This document shows positions 23,257 through 36,290 of a stretch of 64,000 nucleotides of DNA, one piece after another (the first letter of the stretch is position 1; every line of letters starts with the position of its first letter). The stretch comes from Nymphaea colorata (Eukaryota; Streptophyta; Magnoliopsida; Nymphaeales; Nymphaeaceae). The DNA lies in the NCBI RefSeq assembly GCF_008831285.2, contig NC_045141.1:16726106-16790105 (forward strand), given 5' to 3'. The notes under the pieces are model-generated. The model worked only from the letters and a program-made list of their open reading frames with translations, ran no database searches and was not told the origin of the DNA. The position numbers and the translations under genes are program-made.

Positions 23257-23452
23257 ATACCTTTCTCGGCCTTTTGGCTAAGATCAAGTGTAGTATCTGT
23301 TCTTATCAGTTTAATATCTGATACGTGGTCCATGTGACCACACGATATTAAATTAATTTCTTGTGGGGGAGGTTGGCCGCCACCGGTAGCTTGCTACCGG
23401 GGCCTCCTCGAGCGTCGCCCATGCGTTGCACTACAGCACGGGCCTGGCGCAC
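23257..23452 (+). ncRNA. U2: U2 spliceosomal snRNA, copy 4
   Basis: A full 196-nt copy. Stem III is fully Watson-Crick (CCGGUAGC/GCUACCGG inside, GGAGG/CCUCC outside). GUAGUA, stem II and the Sm-like site AAUUUCUUGUGG are as in copy 1. It has CUACAGCACGGGC near the 3' end where copies 1 and 2 have CUACUGCAAGGGC. Confidence 0.98.
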
Positions 23453-24114
23453 CCCTACCAATTCTTAATTAAAATTTTTTTGTTATCTAATTATTATTTC
23501 TTTGATTAAACTTGCCTTGCCGTTGTGTATGTGTTCTAAATATTGTATGTGAGGTCGGTCCTACACCTCTCTAAATTATGAAAAACGCGATTTCTGTTGC
23601 TTTTATTTATTCAAATTCTCAATCATTAAAGAAATATGATATACCACCATTATTTTTCCCTAAATTGTAAACCCATAGGTAAATTGTGTTTCATTTCTAA
23701 ATAATTAAGTTGTTGGTATTAAAGATATAATAGAATGGTGGAGATTGAAGTATTAAAGATAATATTTATTATCAAACGGGGTTTGCCTGCCACTACCAAG
23801 TTTCATCAAAATTATGTAAATTTTGTGTCCAGTTTCTTGGTTGAGTAGCAAACGTTTTGGATCCTGAACTGAATCCAAATTTCTGATTTCACCCCCATAT
23901 TGGGTTTGAATGTTTTTCATCCTAGACCATTTGTTTAGCTTACTCTGCCGCATCAATCGGTGCAGCTACTTCCAGCTCGTATCAAGTCTGAAGATGCTTG
24001 AATTCATTTAGTAGGACTCGGTGGCCGAACTGGGTTGAGGCTAACAAGCCCGACCTCGATTCAGATTTGGGTGTTGATGTTAGGAACTAAACCGGATGGA
24101 AGAATGCACGCCAT

Positions 24115-24270
24115 TAATTTAGCCGGAGTCAACTGTTTTTCGCTTGTCCAACAACCACGTAAATTTGATCAAAATGAGAAGTTCAAAACTATATATTTCC
24201 AGATTAAAAACCCAGAAATCCAGTATTTGAGTCGGATTTTATGACAATCAACTTCAGGCCATCAGTTTGG
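24115..24270 (+). repeat. Dispersed repeat pair, member B
   Basis: Partner of 22480-22645. It shares CTGTTTTTCGC, AGAAGTTCAAAACTATATAT and AACCCAGAAATCCAGTAT with a moderate number of differences. Confidence 0.5.
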
Positions 24271-24399
24271 GTTGTCTTAGAACTATAGGATGAGTATGAT
24301 GCTATATTAGCTAATTCCATACGAGCTGAAAGGGGAGCATGGACAGGATTTCGCGGACCAAACGGAGCCCACCTAAGCAGGGTCTTTTTACGACGCACC

Positions 24400-25544
24400 C
24401 AATCTGGTATAGGGTTTAAGTGGGATTTTGGCCATTGAATCGTCGCCCTTGGAGGTGGTGGAACACCGCTATCTGCGAAGGTAATGCTTCTGCAATCTCT
24501 CTTGAATGATTTTTGTCAGTTGAGAGTCACGTTCTTTCGTGAAATTTTAAGCCGATTCTGTTTTCTCCGTCCGGTTTTGCGATTTTGTGATTCAATGGTG
24601 AGAATCGTCCCTTCTTATTTCAAGATTTTGAGCACCAGCATATCCCTGCGCAACGGGGAGCCGTCACCGCTATGTTCCGCGAAGTTCTCTGGCTTGAATT
24701 AGGTGATATCTGTTGCTGAGCGAAACTTGTTCGACGAAATGATGGAGAGAAATGTCGAGTTATGGGATGGCTTCGTGGGTTTGCAGTGGCTTTGCACTTT
24801 TACATTGTCGATTCGCAAAATGAGTTCGAGGAGAGCCCCTTTTCTTGTGATGGGGAATGGGGGGCGTGGAAGTAATTGGTATACTGCATTTGTTAAGGCG
24901 GACAAGTCTGGGATTTTATCAAAGCCATTTTTTTTTATAGAGACAAATGAAAGAGGACAAGCGCAGAACGCGGCAATTCTTGTTTGGAGTTTTTTTAGAT
25001 CGACTATGCGTGCGTTCCCTCTAAAAATTGGTTAACCATTAAAAGGTTGAAACAGATTCTGCACATATAGGCTCTTGTCTCGCTTTGCTCAATATTGGAA
25101 GGTGGATATGCTAATAGCCTCATAGTCCATTTGCTAGCGACATTTAGCCTCATAGTCCATTTGCTAGCGACATTGACAGTTCTTCTTTTCCCAGATTAAT
25201 TGTTGTTGTAAGAGGGGATGATTGACGGGGATAAGAAGCTGTGTTCTGGTTATATACCAACCGAACATCTAACTTGCTCTTTCCTTCAGCTCTTGCAGTG
25301 CCAAATTCTTTGTCCCACTCTTACATCGTGAAATGCCTTATGATTTTTTATTTCCTTACTGAGAACAAAGGGCGGATGTATAATATGACTTCATGAACAA
25401 CGGGAGCTTGATATTCTTGGAAACTTATCTCTATAGTTTTGATGTGAATCTTTTCTATTTTCTATTACTGCGCAGCGTATGCCTGTCACATGAAAACTTG
25501 ACGTGTTAACCATAAAAAAGTACTGAAATTGAATTTGGTTGCAG
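24400..25544 (+). other. Probable 5' leader exon and leader intron of the plastid membrane protein gene
   Basis: A candidate leader exon ends at the donor-like CTGCGAAG/GTAATG (24480/24481). An acceptor TTTGGTTGCAG lies at 25544, 20 bp before the start codon of the next gene. In between is a 1.06-kb stretch with no coding block, including a 30-bp direct tandem repeat (TAGCCTCATAGTCCATTTGC...) at 25115-25144 and 25145-25174. Placement is inferred from splice signals only. Confidence 0.45.
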
Positions 25545-25564
25545 GTGCATGAGGCGTTGTAAAA

Positions 25565-27284
25565 ATGGCAGCTGGAATTGCTTCAATGTGTATGCCTGAT
25601 TTGGCCCGCTCCAGACTTCTGACGGTCACATCGTTGAAATCCCCCCCATGCATTTCTTTCCGGCTACTCAAGGTTTATCATCTTTCCATTTGTCACAATT
25701 TTACAGTATACCTTCGCTATGCCATCAATTCTAGGTTGTCTTCAATACTCTATTTGCTTTTCTTTTATAAGCCCTATGTGTCTAAGCATATTAGTTTATA
25801 AATGAGGCTATCTCTTTCATGTTTTATGAGGTCTTTGTAACCCATTAAAATGAATTAATTGCTTGGGTTATGTGCAACCATGCATTGGCTTGCAGTTACT
25901 GTTCATTGACTCAAGTATATGTCCTGCATCACAGGATGTCGATAGAGTGAACTTTGTATTGCTCGCATGCACATGCATACTGGCAAATATTCACAGTGGT
26001 TCATGTAAACATGCATCTATGTTGAATTTGATATGATGAGTATATATGTGCTTGTGTTTCGTCAACTAGGTTCAACTACATCGATGAATGTTTTTATGTA
26101 TCACTCAGCGTAGGAAGCACTTCAATTATGTGATTCTGTAATCAAAATGCTGGAAAAGATTAACGTTAGTTGTTTCTGAGGATAATTACAGCATTACAAC
26201 AGTCGATTTAAGTAACAGAAAGCCATTTCCAACAAGCTTGTCCTGGAAATGGCGCCAAGCTGCCTGTTGGACACGATGCTGACACTACAGGTTGAACTCT
26301 TATAAATTTAAACCCATTATTAAGTTCTTTGACTCATAGTCGAGGTGCCAGCATTAATTTGATAGGAAATAAATAACATTGACAATCTGGCTAAACGTTT
26401 GAGAAGCATGTAATTACAGCCTCACAGGCTGCACAAATTGTAATTATGCCTGATAGAAGTTCCAAGTTTATGAATCAGAACAGAGAAAATTTTTGCTGAA
26501 TATTCATGTCATTTTGTCTAATTGCGTTCTCTTCTCATTCTTGAAATTTACTTATTGTAACAGGACCCAGCATCCCGAGGGCTTTTATCTTGTTCAACCT
26601 CTCTGCTGCAATTCCAGAACTTGAGCTACACTGCACCCCGTGCAATAAATTCAGCTTTAGGACCTATGGAGGGCCCTGAGAAATTCAATTTCAGCCAGGC
26701 AGCTGATGCAGCGAAAAATTTGTGGGAAGGTTGCCCCCAACCTGTGAAGATTTTTCCGTGGAAGAAAGCTCTTGTCAGCTACTTGAACCTTATCTTTGGA
26801 CTTGTTTATGGAGTGGTTAAGTACCTTTCTATACCTTTGCTGGCTATTTCATCACTAAGTGAGATGTCATACTGTGCACATGAGAAGAAAATGAAACTTA
26901 TACCCATACCCCTATTAGCTGGAGCTGTTATGGCAGGAATTTTGAAGAATTCGATGGTTGAAGCCTCTCAGGACCTCGAGGTGAGGGTTATTTTTTCTTT
27001 AGGTCCTTATGCATATCCATTGTGCTGCTACCTGAAGTGACTTGTTTTGCATTAATGATTTATAGGGGGGAGATTTTCCATGGCATTTGTTGGCAATAGC
27101 GGTCTTCTTTCTGTTTCTCAAGCTACTTGGACCGTATTATCCATACTGGGGACGCATATTTATCCCCCACTTTGCTAATGGTGGACTGTGGAGAGTACTT
27201 TGGTTCACATTCATCTGGTACAGACAGCCTCGAGAATCATCAAAGAGAATGGACATATCTCTGGGAAATAACCAGTCGTTGTAG
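25565..27284 (+). CDS. Predicted plastid membrane protein, EMB1273-like (three exons)
   Basis: The exons are 25565-25672, 26564-26980 and 27066-27284, with GT-AG borders, all in phase 0, giving 247 residues. Residues 1 to about 60 are rich in S, R and L and lack acids (MAAGIASMCMPDLARSRLLT), like a plastid transit peptide. Three or four hydrophobic segments follow: ALVSYLNLIFGLVYGVVKYL, LIPIPLLAGAVMAGIL and LLAIAVFFLFLKLLG, with the striking motifs SLSEMSYCAHEKK, GPYYPYWGRIFIPHFANGG and LWFTFIWYRQPR. From memory these resemble the Arabidopsis embryo-defective protein EMB1273, whose molecular role I do not know. The gene model is firm; the name is tentative. The 3' untranslated region probably runs to about 27700. 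Confidence 0.82.
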
Positions 27285-30200
27285 AAGATGCTAGTTGGCC
27301 GTCTTGGTTCCAGTGCAGGTTTTGTTAATGACAGCGTCATCCAGAGTAGTCATTGTACCTAATCGCATAATCTTTTTCTTCCATTTCCGTTCCTCGTTCT
27401 GCCTGCTGTCTTTTCAATACATGAGAAAGGGCGTGAATTATAACCTTTCACATTGCCTGGGGGCAGAGTAGCTGAAGGGGTTCTTGGAGTTTCATGTATC
27501 AGCTCTTACTGAAATTTAAGATGATCATATGGGGAGCTTGATGAGGAAGCCGAATGGTGCAGATAGATGTTAACGGACAGGTTAACTTCATGTTCTGTAG
27601 TTTGCTTTCCAGTGTGGCCCTTGAGGTCCTCTCTTTCTAAAGGGAATTACACCTAGCTTAAGCCTTGCACCGATGAAAACCTCTAACGCCTTTTGAATCA
27701 CGGTCGTTTCATGTTAGGTGTCAAAATATGGATGCTCTGTAGCTAAAAAGTCTGAGCCTTAATGGAGTCCCAGTCATGTGTCACTTTTGGTCTTCTATCT
27801 CGCGTCCTCTTTTGGTCTTCTATCTTGCGTCCTCAACAACGAGAAGAAAGGACTAGCATAAACGCTTTTGAAACCCAGTAAATTAAGTAATTAACCACGT
27901 AAAACAAGCTCATTCTTTAGCGTTATGAAATTTTAAAGGAGTAAATCCGTTGAAAATGATAGTATCGGTGTGTCTGTGCGTGTGTGCATGCATACTCGTG
28001 AGTGTATTTGGTGGGTTGAGCCCTATATTGGATAGTTTGTTTCAACGTTTTGGGCAATAATCTGAACTTTCAACATTGACAGAATTATTTTGGGACAAAA
28101 CTGTGATTATGCGTGTGCATCCATGCGGAACGGGTTAAGGAAAAAGGGGTGCTTGTGGAGCTTGCAAGATCACAAATATGCATGTAAGAAATGCAATTTC
28201 TATCTGTTTTTTGAATTCCGCTGCTGCTTAAAGCTAGTGGCATTTCCAATTTTGATGAAGGTAAACTTAATTAGGGGGTATCATAGTAAAAACATTACGG
28301 AATACATGATTCAGGAATACTAGTTTTTTATTTTAAAAACATGATATACTCATGAATGCTGTTGCTAGATCCAATAATCAACCAATAAATATAATCATAT
28401 CATTTGTATTAACACAACAACATGGTGCGTTCTGAAATGCCTACTTAAGGGTGGGTTGCTGCTTCCCACAAGGTTTAGGTTTTGGGTTTTCTTGTTAATT
28501 TCACGCAAAGAGAAACCATGCGGCCGCCATTGGAAAGGAAGAACCGTTCAAAAAAGTAAACCATGAGACCAGAAGAAGCCATGGCTGCTCTTGAAAAATC
28601 TTTGCGGGATTCAGATGTTACAGTCCTTACTGTGGTCATGTGACCCGACCGTCAACTATCTCGGGTGCTGGGCTGAGAAAGTGTGACATGTACAGCGCCA
28701 TTGTTGGTCCATTGGGGGCAACACTAACATGAATCAATGGCGATAGCTCCCCACTAAGGCTTGTCTTGTATTCCAGTATCACAGGTTCAGTGATATTCAG
28801 AACATATTCCTCCTAAAAAATGTATATAAAAGACAAAGAAGTTCTTGAAATTTTAGGAATTTTAGGCATGTGGCAGCAATATCTCAATGATACTACAAAA
28901 TTGTTTCGTCTCCTCGATAAATGGCTTCTCCATATTTCTTCTTTTCTTTTTCCCATTTTATTTTCTTCTGTTCTCGAGATCATCCTGAGATTTACTACAA
29001 AACACCTGGAAACGGTGTTTTTGACTATGGTCCAAAGGTTTGGTTGGGCAACAATGATTCAATTGATCCTGATGCATAGCTCCTTGTTTCTAGTTATTAT
29101 TATCAGGAAAGAAGACAGAGAAACACCCTCAGAAGCTCTAGCACTTAATCAAATTCATGCCTCCAAGTCATATTTCATGCCAATGCTACTGTAACACAGT
29201 ACCAGTGGGTTGCAAGAGGCAGAAAGAGGGAACATTGCACCTAGGAATCCCCACAAAACGCTTTATTGGGATCAGGGCTAGTAGGACTTCCAAGGAAGCG
29301 GAGCTAGCAGAATCAGTCATATTAAATGCCTTTAAAAAGATTTTGGAGTACCGTATTAGATTCCAGTACTAGTGGGAACATAGAGAATCTTGAAAAATGC
29401 TGAACCCGAAGAAGCACAGAATTATGCTTTTAGAATGCTACTGAAAATTCTGAAAGTCTGAACTTCCTGTTCTCCCATAGTTTTAGGAGAAGTTATGCCA
29501 AGAAGAAACTTCTTCGCTTTGGCAGGGACTCCTGCACCATTAAAGCCTGCTCTTTCCAAAATCTAGCTGATAATCAAGTATCCTCTGCTGTTGTTGCTTG
29601 GAAACCTTCCTGTACATATTCTGCAGTCGCCATGCTCAATCATGCAAGGCACTTTCCTCGAATTTTCTGGAGACAAATTGGACTACCAACAAGTTCAAAA
29701 GCTAATCTTCTCAGATAATCTGCCTCCGCATGGGAGCTATGCTCAAGGAAGCAGCATCTGGCAGCTTTATTCATTTATTTAAGCACTTATTTTTCCGGAA
29801 ACAAGGAACCTTCACAGCCTGTTTACCTAGTGGACCAAACTATGTAGCTTCATTTCGATCCACTTAGCAGTTGGCTCTGTAAGTACGCTGCAGCCCTGTC
29901 AGTTGCTGTCAAAGTTGTTTCTGAATAAGAACAGAACAGTTTCTGTGTGACTGAGAATTAAGATTGCATGAAATCCTTGAGTACCCTTTGAAACTGTACT
30001 GGTTCGCCACAAGCAGACAATGACGAAGTAGCTAAGCTCGTGCTGTTCAATCGGGACATGATGAACTGAGCATTCTGCTCCTGACTAGCGTCCAGATAAT
30101 TCCAAAATGCTTTGTGGTCCTTATATAAGGATTATTAGTAGTCCAGATCAAGATTTTATATATTTATCACTGCCTAAGAGAAGTATATTTTGGATAAACA

Positions 30201-31245
30201 TTCCTTTTACTGAAAAAAATTAAACCTTCACATCATAAAATGCATAGTGAGTTGTTGAGCTTTTGACAGTAAACATCAAGCATGCACATTACAGACATCT
30301 GATAGAAATCCTTGTTCCAGTAGGGCATGATCAACATAAAATGCACGGAACATGAAAAGCAATGGTTTGTAATTCAACTATATATATTTATGAACAGAAA
30401 TCAGGTTGCACTAAGTTGATGTGCCCTTTCTTCTAACCGTCACATGTCAGTGCAATTTAAACCATTGATTTTGCACAACAAATAAGTACCTTATGAAGTA
30501 TGAATGCTGGAAAATCAATGGTTTTACTTCTGAAGAAGTAGATTTTTCACAAAGGCAATTGTAATCACAAACAAAATTGAAATTGTTAATGCATAATATC
30601 ATCCTCGAGTATTGCCATTTTCGAAAAAATGAAGTCATTTCGGGAGTGTCACTGTAATCCGTTGTCTACTAAAACGGAAGGTGGGGATTTTGCTTTTGGC
30701 TAGCTCCATAACAGATATGGAGCTTTGATAAAATACTCGCATATTTTCTCTTGTTCAGTTGTCCTTTTCTTGTCCCATAGCTGTGGCGCAAGGAACAGGT
30801 TTTTTCCTTATGAAACTTCCAAGGAACATTGAAAGGAACTATCTCCAAAAGAACACAATCTCTGTTGCTTTATTTACTCCTGAAAGACTTTGAACAGAAA
30901 CATGAAAGCGCCAGATCTACCCTTTCCTTGTTGAGGAGAGGATTTCCAATGGATAGGATGAGGCTCTTGTCATTTTCTGCTATATAATATCCTAAATTCA
31001 CATATATTTAGCTGCAATGAATGCACTATACCTTGCTTTCGTTTGTCTGCCTATGAGATTTTTAATTAGTTTGCAATTAAATTTGTTGTCTGTTGCGATA
31101 AGAACAAAATAACAAACCCTTCTGTTTGTTCACCCCAATCTGTAATTCTGTATCTCTACGCAAAGTAATTCACCTATGCTTTTTTCATATACACATCACA
31201 CACATCTTGATAGATAACTTACATAACTAATTTTACCAACTTAAT

Positions 31246-31248
<3 letters not shown>

Positions 31249-31292
<44 letters not shown>
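31249..31292. repeat. (GA)n microsatellite
   Basis: A perfect GA dinucleotide run of 22 units. Confidence 0.97.
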
Positions 31293-31294
<2 letters not shown>

Positions 31295-32299
31295 AAATAA
31301 TGGGTTCCATCATGTTTTCACAAATTCACACTCAAGCATCTATTCCAAAAGAATATTCATCATTCGCCTTATCCATAGATCACTGTCAGATGCATATCCC
31401 TAGGTAATCGTCTTGATATTTGGAGATATATTCGGCAAGAAACGTTTTCTATCAATCATGTGCACCATAACCCTTCGATATCGGATTCCCTTTCGTGGAA
31501 GAAAGCGAATCCAATCACATCCTGATCATGCTCAAACTAGACCTTATTGATAACAGTACATCCCACATTTTTATATCGGTACAAAGAATAATCTCTTGGT
31601 TCACGGCTCCCCATTAATAAAATATGCGGCCATTCCATTAGTTTTATAAAAGTAAAGAGCGATGATGTACGTGGATGACATATCACACCACATTACATAT
31701 GAAGATGACGTCCATTTTTAAACATTCCTTGTCATGTCATGGCTTGTAGAGCATGAATATTGTCCGTCCTTATCGCTTTTTCAATTCAAAGGGCAGTACA
31801 CTCAGGACATTTTGTCGGCTTAATGAATTAAATAACAAGACTGAGGGGTCTCTGGTTTTTTTAAAATTTCTTCAAGGGCTCTAAGACAGCAGATGTCCCA
31901 TCTATCACCTTAAGTTAGCTTCACTCACACCTTACAGGCATATTTTGCCGGTGCATGTCCGAGTTCCGGGCAGGTGTTTTCATAGTTTTATATAATACCG
32001 ATTTATTTCTTATGGAAAGAAGTTCCCTGTCGTGTAGCTCTTGTAGTTTCCAATACAAGTAACAGGGTTCATGTTTAATTTTTATTAAAACGAATGGCGC
32101 TTCAACCGTGTCTTGGGTCGCCGAAAAGACCTGTCCCTGGTTCTATTTTTATGCTTTTGTACCATGTGTCATCTTTGCATGGGGTCATATTAATCTTTTA
32201 TGTACCTATGAAACGACCAATTTCTTATGAGAAACTTTGTCAATGGACTACTTATCTATTCAGCAAACACCTAGACAGACAATATTGGATCTTAGAAGT

Positions 32300-32700
32300 A
32301 ATGAGAAAAAAAGTGTCACGACCCAGTTTGGTGGATTCCATTCCAATCTGCTCCTTAATAATTTTGCAAAAAAATCAATAACTTAACAACTCTTTTATAA
32401 ATTCTTCAATATTCTCAGAATCTTATATACAAGACTAAACTTTTCAATAAGACATTATACTCTAACCCATTAAGGTACATTAGTGCGTTGAAAACTCAAG
32501 GTATAAGTGTTGAACTTGACTCTGATACCAAATATCACACCTCAATTTAACAGATCCTAACATACCTTCTAGCAGTTTTGATTTTAATCCTAACAATGCT
32601 AAAAACCATGATAATCAAACACTTAATAACCCATGTTATAAGCCCCTAAAAAACCTCACAATCTTAAATGAATTAAACTATTCAATGGGGTGTTACAAGA
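32300..32700 (-). mobile_element. Old LTR-type remnant with primer-binding site
   Basis: Read on the minus strand, a stretch opening TGTAACACCCC (about 32694) and closing AGGTGTGATA (about 32535) is followed at once by TTGGTATCAGAG, which fits the initiator-methionine tRNA primer site used by many plant LTR elements. About 200 bp of related-looking leader follows. No coding parts remain. Related fragments seem to occur near 42380-42640, 52120-52300 and 63450-63540. It looks like an old, deleted, small (possibly TRIM-type) element. Confidence 0.45.
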
Positions 32701-35299
32701 TGGGCTTGACCTCTTTCTTATATGGTGGTTTGTAATTCTTTCGGATGAAGCTTGAACTGATTAACTGTTTAGAATATATAAAATTTCTGTGTTTGATAGG
32801 TTTGGTAAAAATAAATCTCCATACAAAAAAAGTAAGACGATAAGTGCTACTTTTGAACTTGGGGGAAGACACGCGATCCTAAATTATAAAATTCCTTGGT
32901 TTAATTCATCGATGTCTCTCACTTTTTCTCCCTAACTAGTTTCCTAGGGTTCATGGCAAATCCTTTTAGTACAGCACAAAGCATTCAAACGTAGAACTTT
33001 GAGAACTTGTGTTGCCAATCACGGGGTTATAAGTAAATGGTAGGAGGGGAGCAGCAAGAGGGGTCCATCATTACTTAGTTTTTTTTTTTTTATAAGATTC
33101 TAATGCTCAAAAGATGCCTATCAAGCCTCTTCCGATGGACAAAATGTGGACATAGAGAAGAGCAATCTTTTGTTTATCCATCACCAAAAGAAGTTTAAGA
33201 GTATTTATTTACGCTTTCATTGATGGTTCTTGTGCCAAAACTTGGTCTTGGTGACAAGATTTTACTTGGTTGGATTCTGAAACCCACAATTTTTATCCTT
33301 TAAGCATGTGGCGATCTTACACTTCCCACTCTTCCTCTAATAAACTATAACAAGTATGGCACTAACTTAGCAACAATTTCTGGTCCAACACGTTCCTTCT
33401 TAGTCAAGGTCATCATCTCCACTGCACAGTAAAAGATTCAAATCCACCAGGCTTTTGCCAGAGAGATGCTTCACCTTCATTGGAGTTCCCATCTAGAGGA
33501 TTGTTTTACTCAATCATGTAGAAATATGTGGGGCCAAAAGGAAGAAGCAGACCATCCCCAAACTTGCACTTTTAGCTTCAAAAGAGGAGCATAGTCCTAA
33601 AGAGTGTGGGGTGCATTCACCAAGAAATAATATATAAGATAAACAGCCAGTGCCTTTGTCCCATATGGAAAAAGACTTTGGTTGGACCAAGAAATCCACA
33701 AAGAACATTCTCACATTCTGCTGCAACTTGGGCAGAGTTCTCCTGTGTTAAAAAACAAGGCATGGCATGCACTAGCAAGTTAGAAAGCAAACAAGTGGCC
33801 TTTTAAGTTCAGAAGAGGCGCGACCTATATGTGATTGTAAAGTGAAGGAATGAGGAAACAAGCAAGTTCAGAAAAGTTAGAAGATGGGTTTCTTTAGATT
33901 TGAATGTTCAAACTTCTATCAACGACCATAGTTAACAATAATCTACGATTGAAGACTTAGATACCTTTTTTCTTTTCTGTTTGCGATTTAGTTTGAAGTA
34001 GAGTCGACGGCAGTAACTCTCTTGAAACCAAAGGGGATGCTTTTGAAAGCCAGGGATCTTAGATTCATAGATCTGATACGACATGGGTTTTGCTGATCAG
34101 GCAATGTTTATAGTTCATCAAACTAAGGGCCCTCTTAGACTTAAGATCTAAACTTGGAATTCCCATTTTTCTATGAGATTATGATCTTTCATTCATATCC
34201 AAGTTGAAAACCTAAAATTAGGGCCTGTGTAAGGAATGGTTCTGCGAAGATCAAGCTATTGATTGTTGGCATGCATGATACCTAAGGCCTGTGGCCTGCC
34301 TTGAAAACTTCTTTGAGTCTATAGAGATAAAATTTTTGTGTAAATATTTTATTCGACTTTTTTTTCGTCAGGAAGTTTCACTTTGGGAGTATGATCAGCA
34401 TAGTCTGTTCAGTGAAAAGAATATTTTGGGCATCATTCGGTTATGTTTCCTAAATTCAACTGTTTCATGGTTCAATAATCAAATTATCATGATCAGAGAT
34501 ATGATTTGAATGTTAATGTTTATGTCACAAAGAGCATGCACAAAAAAATATATCATTTGATTACACGCACCATAAAATGCTAGAGCATTACCTTTTCTAT
34601 CTATGTCCTCATCAAAATATCTTTTTCCATTTTCGATTGTTCTTCTTTCCAAATTTTTTCATTAAAAAAATCTCTTCGCCTTGCTTTGGTAAAAGGTCTA
34701 TGATCCTGCATAAATGCAGCCGCTTCCTATGTTCTTGCCCAGAAAATGTTTATATTTAATTTCCTTAAACGTACAGTCTTATCATTCTTTATTGCTTGTA
34801 CAAGTTGGAATTTGACCTACTGTTATCCCTTTTCACTATAAGATCTTCAACCAATATACAGCTAAAGCTAGCGGTTCTTTAAAACCTTTCTTTAAGCTTG
34901 AAAGAGACCATAACGCCTCTCTTAATAGAATTTACATTTGGCCTGCCTTTCTCTTTAAATAACATCTCCAACAATTACAAATAGTATGCAAAGTTAAAAG
35001 TGCTTATTTGCTTCGATATCCATCAATCTTGTATTATAATCATATGAATAAATTTTGGCAGAAATATTGTTCATCAAGTTTTCATAATATCGCAAACCCA
35101 TGGATCGCCCAGGTTTCTGCCATCCCAAGACAACTGCACTTATCCTTCCATAATCCAAACCAATAACTACAATCCACTGTTGCTCCCCTGACTCTGGATC
35201 AAATCAAATGAATGAAACTGTCCTCATCTACTTTCAACAGTCATGCATCTTCAAGGCATGCAGCTAAAACAGCTTCGATGAATATTGCACCTGTAAATT

Positions 35300-36290
35300 C
35301 AGATCAAGCACGCGTTTCATTGTGCTCTCACTTGTCCAACCTTTAGAGGAGAGAGAGAGATGGGTGCTGTCGTTTTTCTTTTCCTCTCTTATTTTCATGG
35401 ACGAGAGGGCAAGGAGAGAAGGGGCGGTGGGGAGCCCAAGAAAAAGGGGCGCTGCTTCTAATGCGGGGGACATGTTGGACCCCACCGCTTCTCAGCACAG
35501 TCACAGAGAAGAAGCTCGCCATGGAAGGTGAGGGGGAGAGCCTGGGGAATGGAACAGGCTTGTCCAATTCCACACCCCAGGAATCAAACACCACCACCAT
35601 GGGGAAGAGAGAAGAGAGAGAGAGGGGGCAGTAGCACGCGCGCCCTCTCGCTCTCCGTCCGTCCTACGGTCTACCGACAGTCGTTCTCCTCACACCCGCT
35701 GATCTTTTGAGCGCACCGACCGCCGAAGAAAGATAGAGAGAGGGTGAAAAAAAAAAAGGAAAGAAAGGGAAGAAGGGGGAAGGAAAGGAATCTCTGCTGC
35801 TGCAACTTCTGCTGTTGCTGCTTTAGACATTGGAAAAAATACAATAAAATAGGAAAAGCGGAGAAGGGGCCCTTGACTGCGACCCACCACCGCCCGCCCT
35901 TCGAGGCCGTCCCCAGCCGCTCCCGACGGCGACCGACGCCACCCCCTCCTTCCCCGTCACGTCCCTTTCACCCCCCGATTCGGCTCTGCTCCTCCGTATC
36001 GACCACCGGCGCGCCTTCCCGGGTAGCCACTGCACAGAGGAAGAAACAAAAACCGTTTGGACGGGCACGCGGCCCGTTCCGGCCTTCCCCTCACACACAC
36101 ACTGGCCGAGACGGGACCACACGAACCGGAACCGCCTGTCTTGTTGCTTTCATTGACAGCCGCACAGCACGCAGCCATCGTGTTGCGGTAAAGGGTGGCC
36201 CAGAGACCGTGCCGACCCGGTTTTATCCGAGTCCTGTTTTAGAGAAAACCGAAACGGGATTTGTTGGCTATTCAGCTGATTAAATCGACT
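35300..36290. other. GC-rich island, possible promoter or first-exon region
   Basis: Base composition shifts sharply from AT-rich flanks to a C/G-rich block (dense CCG, CGC and CCCC words), with purine-rich runs at 35341-35400, 35600-35630 and 35735-35800. Long frames occur on both strands, the longest being 179 codons at 35744-36283, but they are low in complexity (K/E/R, then P/R/S). This suggests composition rather than coding. It could be the promoter and leader of an unrecognised gene. Confidence 0.45.

Larger units (their letters stand above)
20281..23455 (+). repeat. snRNA cluster repeat unit 4 (U5-4, U2-4)
   Basis: U5-4 and the first 280 bp after it match units 1 and 2 (ACTAGATCCAGATCTGGATG and neighbours). 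The spacer then departs and is the longest of the four (about 2.8 kb). It regains similarity before U2-4 (GGATCCAATCCATTTGCAAC at about 22853). No ArgC fragment is seen after U2-4. Confidence 0.75.
27700..35260. other. Long AT-rich intergenic stretch
   Basis: I find no gene here. A (GA)n run lies at 31249-31292 and a short tandem duplication (TTTTGGTCTTCTATCT...GCGTCCTC) at 27785-27833. The frame at 28820-29194 (124 codons, hydrophobic) and those near 29157-29372 and 32094-32381 show no known motif or splice context. An LTR-type remnant is listed separately. Confidence 0.5.

Noticed and set aside
24484-25035. Two plus-strand frames (72 and 110 codons) upstream of the plastid membrane protein gene
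   Set aside because: They lie within what looks like a leader intron and match nothing known.
28820-29194. 124-codon hydrophobic frame
   Set aside because: No known membrane protein pattern, no neighbours, no splice signals; probably chance.
35744-36283. 179-codon plus-strand frame in the GC-rich island
   Set aside because: Low-complexity K/R then P/S/R composition, no motif, and equally long frames on the other strand. The length is explained by the lack of A/T-rich stop codons.
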